This document shows positions 1 to 6,979 of a stretch of 8,543 bases of DNA, one piece after another. This DNA comes from Paracoccaceae bacterium. Its GTDB lineage: Bacteria > Pseudomonadota > Alphaproteobacteria > Rhodobacterales > Rhodobacteraceae. The notes beneath the pieces were generated by a model. The model was not told the DNA's origin. It searched no databases and worked only from the letters and a program-made list of their open reading frames with translations. The position numbers were made by a program, and so were the translations under genes. Every line of letters starts with the position of its first letter. Position 1 is the stretch's first letter. Location of the stretch: contig WTGT01000326.1 of assembly GCA_011523445.1 (NCBI GenBank), positions 1 through 8,543 of the forward strand, read 5' to 3'.

Positions 1-1098
1 GGCATTCATTCTTCGTGCTTGGAAATCACCACAATTCGAGACAGAACTGATCTCCCTGTATTTTTGTTGACCTGGCAACCATACCTCAACATCATAGGTC
101 TTTTTTGCTCCAAATCCCATATCTCCGGTACACAGGACAACGGTTCTGTAGGGCAGTTCGAGCTTTTCAAGAACCCCTTCCGCACACCGCAACATCCTAC
201 TTTGCTCATTTTCACTTTCCGATGGTTTGGTGATCGAGACCATTTCCACCTTTTCGAATTGGTGCTGTCTCAGCATGCCCGATGTATCCTTGCCAGCGGA
301 CCCAGCCTCAGAGCGGAAGCATTGCGAATGTGCACAATATCTCCTAGGGAGATATTCTTCATCAACGATCAAGCCGCTAACAATGTTGGTCAAGGTGACC
401 TCTGAGGTTGGAATCAACCACTTACCCTCTTCAGTCTGGTATGAATCTTCAGCAAACTTTGGCAATTGGCCGGTCCCCAACATGGTTTCTGGATTGACCA
501 ATACGGGTGTCCAGACTTCCTTCAGCCCATTCTCTTTGGTCTGGACATCAAGCATGAATTGCGCGAGTGCCCTGTGTAGACTGGCAATACTGCCAGACAA
601 AACGACAAATCGTGAACCGGATAACTTGGCTGCAGTAGTGAAATCCATACCCGGTTTTACGGAAGGAATTTCAAAATGCTCTACAGGGGTAAAGTCAAAT
701 TTCGTAGGGTCGCCCCAGTGGTTTATTTCTACATTGTCATCTTCACTCGAACCAACAGGAACATCCTGAGAGGGCAGATTGGGTATGGTAAGCAGCAAGT
801 CCTGCAATTTCCGATTTTCCTCTGATGCCTCCTGTTCCAGTTTTTGTGCAGCTTCCCTAGTATCGGATATGGTTGCTCTCAGCCTTTCGAATTCGTCGAG
901 ATTACCCTTTGACTTGGCCAATCCAGCCTGTTTGGATTGCTGATTGAGACCTGCCCTGAAATTTTCGGCCTCTTGGATCTTTTGACGGCGAGATCTGTCA
1001 ATTGATAAAATTTCTGCCGATATGGGTTCGAGGCCCAAGCGGTCCAAATGATAGTCAAACTCCTCCGGGTTGCTTCGAATGTATTTAATGTCATGCAT
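1..1098 (-). CDS. serS: Seryl-tRNA synthetase, C-terminal end cut off by window edge
   Basis: Class II aminoacyl-tRNA synthetase that charges tRNA-Ser with serine in the cytoplasm. The minus-strand frame gives 366 codons without a stop and leaves the window at its left edge. About 60 residues, including motif 3, are missing from a family normally near 425. Residues 1-115 (MHDIKYIRSNPEEF...) form the tRNA-binding N-terminal arm, rich in charged heptads as expected for its coiled coil. The serine-binding T-x-E is T231-S-E233 in LIPTSEVTLTN. Motif 2 is visible as CFRSEAG (R262, E264) followed by RQHQFEKVEM (H279-K283). I chose the ATG at 1096-1098 because it gives the family N-terminus; another ATG four bases inside (1092-1094) is in a different frame. 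No good Shine-Dalgarno precedes the start. The gene is transcribed away from the sec operon, so the two do not share a promoter. Identity is secure. Confidence 0.97.
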   Translation of the reverse strand, partial: MHDIKYIRSNPEEFDYHLDRLGLEPISAEILSIDRSRRQKIQEAENFRAGLNQQSKQAGLAKSKGNLDEFERLRATISDTREAAQKLEQEASEENRKLQDLLLTIPNLPSQDVPVGSSEDDNVEINHWGDPTKFDFTPVEHFEIPSVKPGMDFTTAAKLSGSRFVVLSGSIASLHRALAQFMLDVQTKENGLKEVWTPVLVNPETMLGTGQLPKFAEDSYQTEEGKWLIPTSEVTLTNIVSGLIVDEEYLPRRYCAHSQCFRSEAGSAGKDTSGMLRQHQFEKVEMVSITKPSESENEQSRMLRCAEGVLEKLELPYRTVVLCTGDMGFGAKKTYDVEVWLPGQQKYREISSVSNCGDFQARRMNA

Positions 1099-1198
1099 AA
1101 ATCAAAACTACAGTTTAAAGATAGGGTACGGGTAAACCTAGTTGAGAATGGTACAAAAGTTAAGGTTATTTACTGCTATATTTTTTTTCGATCAACCC

Positions 1199-1236
1199 GA
1201 TAGAGATAGTAGAAGAATTGTGACAATTGCTCTATC
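1199..1236. repeat. Nested inverted repeat
   Basis: GATAGAG (1199-1205) is perfectly complementary to CTCTATC (1230-1236). Inside lies a second perfect dyad, AATTGT-G-ACAATT (1216-1228). As RNA this would form a 7-pair outer stem around a smaller 5-pair hairpin. As DNA the inner dyad could be an operator. No T-rich tail follows in either direction, so it is not an obvious terminator. Its position lies about 100 bases upstream of serS and about 80 upstream of the candidate RNA. Function is unknown. Confidence 0.45.
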
Positions 1237-1277
1237 CCAGTTTGTCAAATAAATGGAGTGGGAATTTTGTATGAGAT

Positions 1278-1420
1278 TAAATGTTCTAAGTCCCCTGAGA
1301 CCGTTTTTGTTTTCTTAAGGTAGCCTGGTTCAAGCCGGGAGGATTTGTTGAAACCATTTCCAATCAGATACAGGAAATAGATTGACCAGGCTATCAGATT
1401 AAGGGGAGAGCAAGATACTT
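1278..1420 (+). ncRNA. ssrS: Candidate structured small RNA, possibly 6S RNA
   Basis: Seen: AGTCCCCTGAG (1289-1299), followed by A then CCG, matches E. coli 6S RNA over 11 bases (there AGUCCCCUGAG then CCG), in the part that forms the 5' side of its large bubble. A preceding ATGTTC (1281-1286) also recalls E. coli AUGUUCGC. TGTTC (1282-1286) can pair with GAGCA (1408-1412), and TCCCCT (1291-1296) with AGGGGA (1402-1407). TAGCCTGGT (1321-1329) pairs perfectly with ACCAGGCTA (1385-1393), and ATTTCC (1356-1361) with GGAAAT (1373-1378). This gives a rod with an open, lopsided loop between the closing and terminal stems, about 143 bases long. A -35-like TTGTCA lies at 1242-1247, but the -10 is poor. 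Known: 6S RNA binds sigma-70 RNA polymerase and lowers transcription in slow growth. The 6S name rests on a short remembered match. It could instead be the leader of the yajC operon or chance pairing. Ends are estimates. Confidence 0.35.
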
Positions 1421-1473
1421 TTCAAATTATCAACATAGAAATTAGTTTATTAGGTTTAATTGATTTCCCTCTG

Positions 1474-1502
1474 TCTTGCAATTATCACCTGCAAGAAATA
1501 AT
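1474..1502 (+). promoter_or_regulatory. Possible yajC-secDF promoter overlapped by an inverted repeat
   Basis: TTGCAA (1476-1481) resembles a -35 box, and AATAAT (1497-1502) matches the -10 consensus at five of six bases. The 15-base spacer is shorter than usual. A start near 1509 would leave a leader of about 40 bases before yajC. The perfect dyad TCTTGCA (1474-1480) / TGCAAGA (1490-1496), with a 9-base loop, spans the -35 box and spacer, so a repressor could sit here. This is inference from sequence only; no known operator was recognised. Confidence 0.28.
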
Positions 1503-1548
1503 TAGAGTCAATTCAAATCTCAATTTAAGTCGCACCAGAGGAATAAAT

Positions 1549-1863
1549 ATGTTCGTAACACCAGCCTTTGCACAAGCAGCAGGTGGAGGAGGATTGGGGT
1601 TAACCAATCTCCTGCCCTTGATACTGATTTTTGTAATCATGTATTTCCTCCTTATACGTCCACAGCAGAAGAAGGTCAAAGAGCACAAGGCAATGGTAAC
1701 GGCTTTGAAAAAGGGCGATAAGGTTGTTACCCAGGGTGGGGTAATTGGCCGGATAACAAAAGCCAAAGAAAATGAAAACGAGATCGAAGTTGAGATTGCA
1801 CCTGATGTGACCGTGAAAGTAGTTAGAAGTACTATTTCCCAATTGATGGAAAAAACAAATTAA
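1549..1863 (+). CDS. yajC: Sec translocase accessory subunit YajC
   Basis: Small inner-membrane protein that associates with SecD and SecF in the accessory complex of the SecYEG export channel. The 104 residues have the usual length and layout: a short N-terminus with PAFAQAAGGGG (5-15), one membrane helix at about 19-36 (TNLLPLILIFVIMYFLLI), and the hallmark IRPQQKK (36-42) at the cytoplasmic face. A basic linker follows, then the conserved KKGDKVVTQGGVIGRI (54-69) of the small cytoplasmic domain. The ATG is supported by AGAGGAA at about 1535-1541. It is the first gene of the block, with secD 146 bases downstream. Family assignment is clear, although the exact biochemical role of YajC is poorly defined even in model bacteria. 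Confidence 0.97.
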   Translation: MFVTPAFAQAAGGGGLGLTNLLPLILIFVIMYFLLIRPQQKKVKEHKAMVTALKKGDKVVTQGGVIGRITKAKENENEIEVEIAPDVTVKVVRSTISQLMEKTN

Positions 1864-2009
1864 AGCTATTGATACGCAACAATTTCACACCTGATTATTT
1901 GATTTGTATGATGGTGCGATATTTGCCAAACTTCAATTGGGTTCAGGCAAGGATTGTTTGAAATAATCGTATTGATCGGAAACCTCCAAATTCAAGTTCA
2001 CATGGCATT

Positions 2010-3674
2010 ATGTTAAATATTCCTTCATGGCAAAGGCTGTTCATCCTTATTTTCTGCCTGGGCGGGCTTTATCTTGCTTTCCCGAATTTGTTTTACTCTA
2101 CCGTTGAAAAGCACAATGATGCAGTGATCATGGTTGAAAGAGGCCAGGTTGCTGCCAATGAAGTATCAGAGGAAATAAACAGCTGGCCCTCATGGATGCC
2201 TTCCAACCTCGTAAATCTGGGCTTGGACCTGAGGGGTGGTGCCCATCTGCTTGCCGAAGTTCAACTTGCCGAGGTTTACGCTGACCGGATAGATGCCTGG
2301 TGGCCAAGGATACGGGATGAATTGAGGAAGAATAGAAACATCGTCGGGTCAATAAGAAGGCAACAATCCCCTCCTGACCAGTTGCATGTCAGGATAGAAA
2401 ATGCCGATGCCATGGAACTGGCTGTAGGGATAGTTGATGAGCTTGCTTCACCGATAGTCAATATTTCGGGTATCGGGACCAAGGACATTCAGGTAACAAG
2501 TCAGGATGACATCCTGATAGTTGAACTTTCGGAAGAGGAAAAATCAGCAACGGACAACCGAACCATGGAACAGTCCCTGGAGATTATCAGAAGAAGGGTA
2601 GATGAAGTAGGAACCAGGGAACCGATCATCCAAAGGCAGGGCACCAACCGAATAATCATCCAGGTTCCGGGAATTGGCTCAGCCACAGAATTGAAAGAAC
2701 TGATTGGTACGACGGCAAGACTTACCTTCCACCATGTTGTCCGTACCGCATCCAGCCAATCCGGAAATAATTCAGGACTTGAAGTTTCCTATCCTTCAAT
2801 TGAGAATCCGAACTTATTTTACATATTGGAACGAACTCCTGTCGTATCAGGTGATGAATTAACTGATGCCCAGCCGGATTTTGATGAAAACGGCCGCCCA
2901 GCCGTTTCCTTCAGGTTCAATCCCTCGGGAGCAAGAAAATTTGGTGATTACACTGCAGAAAACATAGGTTTGCCCTTTGCCATTGTCCTTGATGAGGAAG
3001 TTATTTCAGCTCCTGTAATCCGTTCTCATATCCCCGGAGGCTCCGGTATAATTACCGGTAGTTTTTCCGTAGAGGAATCAACCAATCTGGCTGTACTTCT
3101 AAGGGCTGGTGCATTACCAGCAGAAATGATTTTCCTAGAGGAAAGGACAGTAGGGCCCGATTTGGGCCAGGACTCCATTGATGCAGGTAAAATTGCCTGT
3201 ATAATTGCCTTGGTTGCCGTCATGATTTTTATGGCCCTGAGTTATGGGTTGTTCGGTATCTTTGCCAACATAGCCCTGACCATCAACTTATTCCTGATAT
3301 TCGGGGTTCTATCAGTCCTGGGTGCAACCCTTACCTTGCCAGGTATTGCAGGAATCGTACTGACAATCGGGATGGCAGTAGATGCCAATGTACTGGTGTT
3401 TGAGAGAATACGCGAGGAACTGAAGTCGTCAAGAGGCTCATCCCGTGCGATAGAACTCGGTTACGAAAAGGCTCTTTCAGCCATTATTGATGCCAATCTC
3501 ACAACCTTGATCGTTGCCATAATACTATTCACGCTGGGTTCGGGACCGGTGCGAGGTTTTTCCGTAACCCTAGGAATTGGCATAATTACCAGTGTATTTA
3601 CGGCAATTTTTGTTACCAGATTAATGGTGGTTTTCTGGTTTTCAAAATATCGCCCCAAAGAGTTGAAGGTATAG
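2010..3674 (+). CDS. secD: Protein translocase subunit SecD
   Basis: Large subunit of the proton-driven SecDF complex, which pulls exported proteins out of the SecYEG channel on the periplasmic side. The 554 residues begin with membrane helix 1 (about 10-28). The D1 signature LGLDLRGGAHLL (D73) follows, then the periplasmic P1 domain with IIRRRVDEVGTREP (192-205) and a conserved VPG. From about residue 394 come five more membrane helices. AVDANVLVFERIREE carries D458, the counterpart of the essential aspartate D519 of E. coli SecD. The protein is shorter than E. coli SecD (615), as is usual outside the enterics. ATG 2010 gives the family-like start MLNIPSWQRLF. It has no clear Shine-Dalgarno, and an out-of-frame ATG at 2002 opens a five-codon frame that ends inside secD. 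secF follows after seven bases. Confidence 0.98.
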   Translation: MLNIPSWQRLFILIFCLGGLYLAFPNLFYSTVEKHNDAVIMVERGQVAANEVSEEINSWPSWMPSNLVNLGLDLRGGAHLLAEVQLAEVYADRIDAWWPRIRDELRKNRNIVGSIRRQQSPPDQLHVRIENADAMELAVGIVDELASPIVNISGIGTKDIQVTSQDDILIVELSEEEKSATDNRTMEQSLEIIRRRVDEVGTREPIIQRQGTNRIIIQVPGIGSATELKELIGTTARLTFHHVVRTASSQSGNNSGLEVSYPSIENPNLFYILERTPVVSGDELTDAQPDFDENGRPAVSFRFNPSGARKFGDYTAENIGLPFAIVLDEEVISAPVIRSHIPGGSGIITGSFSVEESTNLAVLLRAGALPAEMIFLEERTVGPDLGQDSIDAGKIACIIALVAVMIFMALSYGLFGIFANIALTINLFLIFGVLSVLGATLTLPGIAGIVLTIGMAVDANVLVFERIREELKSSRGSSRAIELGYEKALSAIIDANLTTLIVAIILFTLGSGPVRGFSVTLGIGIITSVFTAIFVTRLMVVFWFSKYRPKELKV

Positions 3675-3681
3675 GTTAATC

Positions 3682-4650
3682 ATGCGTTTGAAACTTGTAC
3701 CAACCGAAACCAACTGGGATTTCTTCAAATACACCAAATATACCCTGTGGGGTTCAATCGGGGCAATGGTTTTGTCGATACTGCTTCTTCTTGTGGTGGG
3801 ATTGAACTTCGGCATTGATTTTCAGGGTGGAACGGTCATCCGAACCCAGAGCACAGAGGCTGTGAATATCGGTGAATATAGGGACAGCGTCTCTGGATTG
3901 GGACTGGGTGATGTTTCCATAACAGAAGTTTTTGACCCAACCTTTGATGAGGATCAAAACGTAGCATTGGTAAGGATAAAGGTTCAAAGTGGAGATGAAG
4001 CTGTTACCAAGGAGACTTTGGAACTTGTTCAGGAAGCCCTCAGGGATATCGACCCGGATATGCAATTCCCCCTAGTTGAAAGTGTTGGTCCAAAGGTTTC
4101 TGGAGAATTAATTCAAAAGGCTGTACTTGCTGTACTTGCTGCCATTTTTTCCGTCCTCGTGTACATCTGGTTCAGGTTCGAGTGGCAATTTTCCCTAGGC
4201 GCTGTCGCGGCATTGGTTCATGATGTTATTCTTACCCTGGGTATCTTCAGTATTTTTCAAATCAAGTTTGATTTGGCCATTATCGCTGCCCTATTGACCA
4301 TTGTGGGTTATTCGCTCAACGATACGGTTGTTGTATTTGACAGGGTTCGGGAAAATCTGAGGAAATTCAAAAAGAAAAAACTGTTGGATGTCATGAATCT
4401 CTCGATCAATGGCACACTTTCAAGAACAGTAATGACCTCGGTAACTACCCTGTTGGCGTTGATAACGCTTATCATTTTCGGCGGTGATGTAATACGGGGC
4501 TTTGTTTTTGCGATGACTTGGGGCGTAATTGTAGGTACCTATTCATCCGTATTCATTGCCGGCTTTGTATTGGTAAAACTCGGAGTCAAAAGGGATTGGT
4601 CAAAAACCGAGGATGTCGAAGCGACACAGTTCAAATCAAAGAATAGGTAA
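3682..4650 (+). CDS. secF: Protein translocase subunit SecF
   Basis: Partner of SecD in the same proton-driven export motor. The 322 residues fit the family. Helix 1 lies at about 22-42, followed by GIDFQGG (D46) leading into the periplasmic P4 domain. VESVGPKVSGELI (VGPKVS at 135-140) precedes helix 2. The helix-4 signature GYSLNDTVVVFDRVREN contains D214, matching the conserved aspartate D213 of E. coli SecF. The C-terminal helices hold RGFVFAMTWGVIVGTYSSVFIAG. The ATG lies seven bases after the secD stop, with AGG six bases before it, so the two are very probably translated from one message in balanced amounts. No truncation or missing key residue is seen. Confidence 0.98.
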   Translation: MRLKLVPTETNWDFFKYTKYTLWGSIGAMVLSILLLLVVGLNFGIDFQGGTVIRTQSTEAVNIGEYRDSVSGLGLGDVSITEVFDPTFDEDQNVALVRIKVQSGDEAVTKETLELVQEALRDIDPDMQFPLVESVGPKVSGELIQKAVLAVLAAIFSVLVYIWFRFEWQFSLGAVAALVHDVILTLGIFSIFQIKFDLAIIAALLTIVGYSLNDTVVVFDRVRENLRKFKKKKLLDVMNLSINGTLSRTVMTSVTTLLALITLIIFGGDVIRGFVFAMTWGVIVGTYSSVFIAGFVLVKLGVKRDWSKTEDVEATQFKSKNR

Positions 4651-4658
4651 ATAGATTT

Positions 4659-5420
4659 TTGGCATCTTTCCTTGGAGAGTTCTTATCTGAAGTATCCTTG
4701 CAAGGACTACTGATTTTATCAATAGGTGCCTTTATTGCCGGACTTGTCAGAGGATTTTCCGGTTTTGGAACAGCAATGGTTTATCTACCATTTGCAGGTT
4801 CACAATTATCTCCTGTCTGGGCATTGACTTCAATGGTCATAATGGACCTGACTGCACCTTTAACCCTGGTTCCCAAAACCCTCAAGGACACATATCTTCC
4901 TGATATATACAAACTTGGTTTGGGGGCATTGATTACCTGTCCGCTTGGGGTATTGGTTCTTGTTCTTCTGGAGCCTGAAATATTTCGATACTCAGTATCC
5001 GTATTGACCTTTGTTTTATTGATCCTTCTGGTAATTGGCTTTCGTTACAGGGGTAAGCTGACTGCCCCTCTGATTGTTGGTACGGGCGGTTTGGGGGGCT
5101 TTCTATCTGGAACCGTAGGACTTCCCGGACCTCCCGTAATCATGTTGTATATGGCCAGTACCCTACAAATAAAAACAATTAGGGCAAACATTTTTATCTA
5201 TCTCATTTTTGCAGATTTGCTGTTGCTGGGAATATTCGGGTTCAAGGATCTTCTGGATTTATCGGCTGTCATTATAGGCGTTATAGTAATGTTTCCTTAT
5301 TTGACAGCCTTGTGGGTCGGATCATATTTTTTCGATTCTGAAAAGGAGAAACAATACCGAAATATAGCCTATCTTATTATTTTCTTCTCAGCCTTAATCG
5401 GTTTGCCTATCTGGTACTGA
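4659..5420 (+). CDS. TSUP (TauE/SafE) family membrane transporter
   Basis: Polytopic inner-membrane protein of the TSUP family (old name DUF81). Members export or import small anions such as sulfite, sulfoacetate or related sulfur compounds; the substrate here cannot be read from sequence. The 253 residues hold about eight hydrophobic segments in two repeats. Repeat 1 carries GLVRGFSGFG (28-37), and repeat 2 carries GGLGGFLSG (143-151) with GLPGPPVIMLY (from 154), the twin Gly-rich signatures of the family. The start is TTG at 4659. An in-frame TAG at 4644-4646 leaves no earlier start, and the next ATG (codon 40) would remove the first signature. AGGT at 4645-4648, overlapping the secF stop, is a weak ribosome site. 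The eight-base gap suggests co-transcription with secDF and possible translational coupling. Any functional tie to protein export is unproven. Confidence 0.88.
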   Translation: MASFLGEFLSEVSLQGLLILSIGAFIAGLVRGFSGFGTAMVYLPFAGSQLSPVWALTSMVIMDLTAPLTLVPKTLKDTYLPDIYKLGLGALITCPLGVLVLVLLEPEIFRYSVSVLTFVLLILLVIGFRYRGKLTAPLIVGTGGLGGFLSGTVGLPGPPVIMLYMASTLQIKTIRANIFIYLIFADLLLLGIFGFKDLLDLSAVIIGVIVMFPYLTALWVGSYFFDSEKEKQYRNIAYLIIFFSALIGLPIWY

Positions 5421-5778
5421 TTTCCTTGGTTTTGATGTCAGTCTTTGACAGGAGCATCACAAGTAAAACTTTTCAATAAAATTCATTGTATTAGATTGGC
5501 ACAAATACGATGAAGAAAGGAAACAGTGATACCAATCAGTATATCAATACCATTTACAATCCAAACCTTTAAATCCATTTTGCAAATTACCAAAGCATGT
5601 TATTAATTCCCCTGCTAGAAGGTAGGGCCGGTTGGACTTAGATATTTCTATTTATTGGGGTATATTCATTTTAATATGGCCAGATCAAATAAAGCAGTCG
5701 AGTACCCTGTGGAAAATTACCTTGTTTAATTTGATGCACGAAAACAAACTAAATCTTGAATTAGATTCCGAGGAGTGA
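5421..5778. other. Gene-free A+T-rich spacer, with a small hairpin
   Basis: No convincing gene lies in these 358 bases. Two short ATG frames (5510-5572, 20 codons; 5675-5728, 17 codons) lack ribosome sites. CCCTGCT (5610-5616) can pair with GGTAGGG (5621-5627) around an AGAA loop, using two G-U pairs, but no T tract follows. TGTCA/TGACA (about 5437-5451) is a weak hairpin just after the TSUP gene and also lacks a T tract. GATTGG (5494-5499) and CCAATC (5532-5537) are complementary. A consensus -35 hexamer TTGACA at 5445-5450 has no acceptable -10 at normal spacing. The promoter of the following gene is presumably here but could not be located. Confidence 0.6.
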
Positions 5779-6843
5779 ATGCAAAGGTATCATAACCTGG
5801 ATTTTCTAAGAGCATTCGCAATGCTGCTGGGACTAGCTGTTCATGCACCTATAATTTATTATTATCCAGATGTTGCACTTGAGATCGGGATTGAGAACAT
5901 ACCAGAGCCAGAATTATGGGTGTGGCTTATGTTGGGGTTTATTACAAGTTGGCGAATGCCTTTGTTTTTCCTCATTGCAGGTTTTTTTTCCATTCTGGTT
6001 ATTCGAAAAAGAGGCTCACTCAGTTATTTGGGAGATCGTGCGGTAAGAATTGGCATAACACTATTGTTGTTTGCTTTTTTGTACGACTACACAGATGGAA
6101 GGTTGGATTTCACCCTGGGGCATCTTTGGTTTCTGTATTATTTACTGTTCTTTTGCATGATCTTCGTATTTTTGTACCATTTTCCTCACTTCAACCGTCT
6201 TTATTCCAAACCATTGTCATCAATATTGCTTCTTGTCATCGCATTGTGTTTAATTTTGACAACTCCACTTGCAGGTTTGCTCAATAACAATTGGGACACT
6301 TATACCTTTCTTTCGCCACCTGAAAGGTATGGGGACATAAAATCTGGCAATTTTGTTTACTATTTTGCATATTTTCTTGGAGGGACAGTACTCTATACAA
6401 ATCAAAAAATCTTCACATTGATAGCCAGAAACAAACCCCTTCTATCAATAGCCCTTTTTGCAATTGTGGTGATGGTACTGCAATTGTTTTTCGAGACGGA
6501 TTTTAGGTTATATTTACTGGTAAAGGGAATGGGCTCACTATTTTGGTGTTTGTTATTCCTAGGTCTCGCAACCAGAATGATACTTTCCCGAAATGCCATT
6601 CTTGATTGGCTCGTTGAACTGTCTTATCCCATATATCTATTTCATCTACTAGCCATAATCGTGTTTAGTGGAGAGTTGTTCAAAGCGGGTTTTAGTCAAG
6701 TCAATGTAATTCTGCTTTCAATTGCTTTTGGTTTCGTATCAAGTGTGATCATGTATTACCTTTTCGTTAAATTCACTCCCATCAGTTGGTTGATAAACGG
6801 TTATCATAAATCATACCTCAAGTTTAATCTCAGAAAAGTCTGA
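5779..6843 (+). CDS. Acyltransferase-3 family membrane protein, OpgC-like
   Basis: Integral-membrane acyltransferase of the acyltransferase-3 family, closest in style to OpgC/MdoC proteins that add succinyl groups to periplasmic glucans. Relatives O-acylate other surface sugars, so the acceptor is uncertain. The 354 residues form about ten hydrophobic segments. The N-terminal signature HNLDFLRAFAMLLGLAVHA contains R11 and H22; the histidine near this position is needed for activity in studied members. WRMPLFFLIAGFF (R59, P61) follows, then GHLWFLYYLLFF (H115) and near the C-terminus LSYPIYLFHLLAIIV (H289), all family landmarks. The ATG at 5779 has a good ribosome site, AGGAG (5771-5775). No opgG, opgH or other glucan gene lies nearby, so the OpgC role is only suggested. 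Spacers of more than 200 bases on both sides suggest a single-gene transcript. Confidence 0.85.
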   Translation: MQRYHNLDFLRAFAMLLGLAVHAPIIYYYPDVALEIGIENIPEPELWVWLMLGFITSWRMPLFFLIAGFFSILVIRKRGSLSYLGDRAVRIGITLLLFAFLYDYTDGRLDFTLGHLWFLYYLLFFCMIFVFLYHFPHFNRLYSKPLSSILLLVIALCLILTTPLAGLLNNNWDTYTFLSPPERYGDIKSGNFVYYFAYFLGGTVLYTNQKIFTLIARNKPLLSIALFAIVVMVLQLFFETDFRLYLLVKGMGSLFWCLLFLGLATRMILSRNAILDWLVELSYPIYLFHLLAIIVFSGELFKAGFSQVNVILLSIAFGFVSSVIMYYLFVKFTPISWLINGYHKSYLKFNLRKV

Positions 6844-6962
6844 TACTAGGTAAGAAGATAATCAGGTTGTTGGAAGGTATTTGATGCCCAATAGGAATAT
6901 GAATTCAGGCGGTATTTCAATCCAGCTTATTTGAATTTTGAAATTGATGAATGGTTGACTGA

Positions 6963-6979
6963 CAAAACCTTGGGTTTTG
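6963..6979. repeat. Perfect hairpin upstream of the superoxide dismutase gene
   Basis: CAAAACC (6963-6969) and GGTTTTG (6973-6979) are perfect complements around a TTG loop. The stem lies about 120 bases after the acyltransferase stop and 86 bases before the SOD start. It could be a weak terminator for the former or a regulatory dyad for the latter. A -35-like TTGACT (6955-6960) lies just upstream, but no good -10 follows at standard spacing. No long T tract follows the stem. Confidence 0.4.

Larger units (their letters stand above)
1099..1548. other. Gene-free divergent region between serS and yajC
   Basis: These 450 bases separate two outward-facing genes and must hold the promoters of both. 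No frame encodes a recognisable protein. The longest ATG frame with any appeal is 21 codons (1253-1318) and lacks a good ribosome site. The region contains several inverted repeats, listed separately: a nested dyad at 1199-1236, a long imperfect hairpin region at 1269-1428, and a 7-base dyad at 1474-1496. A run of eight T lies at 1181-1188 without a stem before it. I could not pick a convincing serS promoter on the minus strand. Confidence 0.8.

Noticed and set aside
19..769. Plus-strand open frames at 19-405 and 227-769
   Set aside because: They lie antisense to serS, whose minus-strand translation is unmistakable. Their products show no family features and they lack ribosome sites.
879..1094. 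Minus-strand frame starting at the ATG of 1092-1094
   Set aside because: It overlaps the serS N-terminus in another frame. The ATG at 1096-1098 gives the true SerRS sequence.
1181..1188. Run of eight T as a possible terminator
   Set aside because: No stem-loop precedes it on the plus strand, and on the minus strand it is a run of A, so it does not fit an intrinsic terminator.
1327..1336. GGTTCAAGCC resembling the T-arm of a tRNA
   Set aside because: No acceptor stem, anticodon arm or D arm can be laid out around it, and the bases are better explained by the long inverted repeat.
5445..5450. Consensus -35 hexamer TTGACA
   Set aside because: No reasonable -10 box lies 16-18 bases downstream, and the nearest gene start is over 300 bases away.
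5510..5572. Twenty-codon ATG frame in the spacer after the TSUP gene
   Set aside because: It has no ribosome site, no recognisable feature and a length expected by chance in A+T-rich DNA.
5916..6287. Alternative plus-strand frame inside the acyltransferase gene
   Set aside because: It overlaps a complete acyltransferase frame with all family landmarks and a strong ribosome site. The alternative product has no coherent features.
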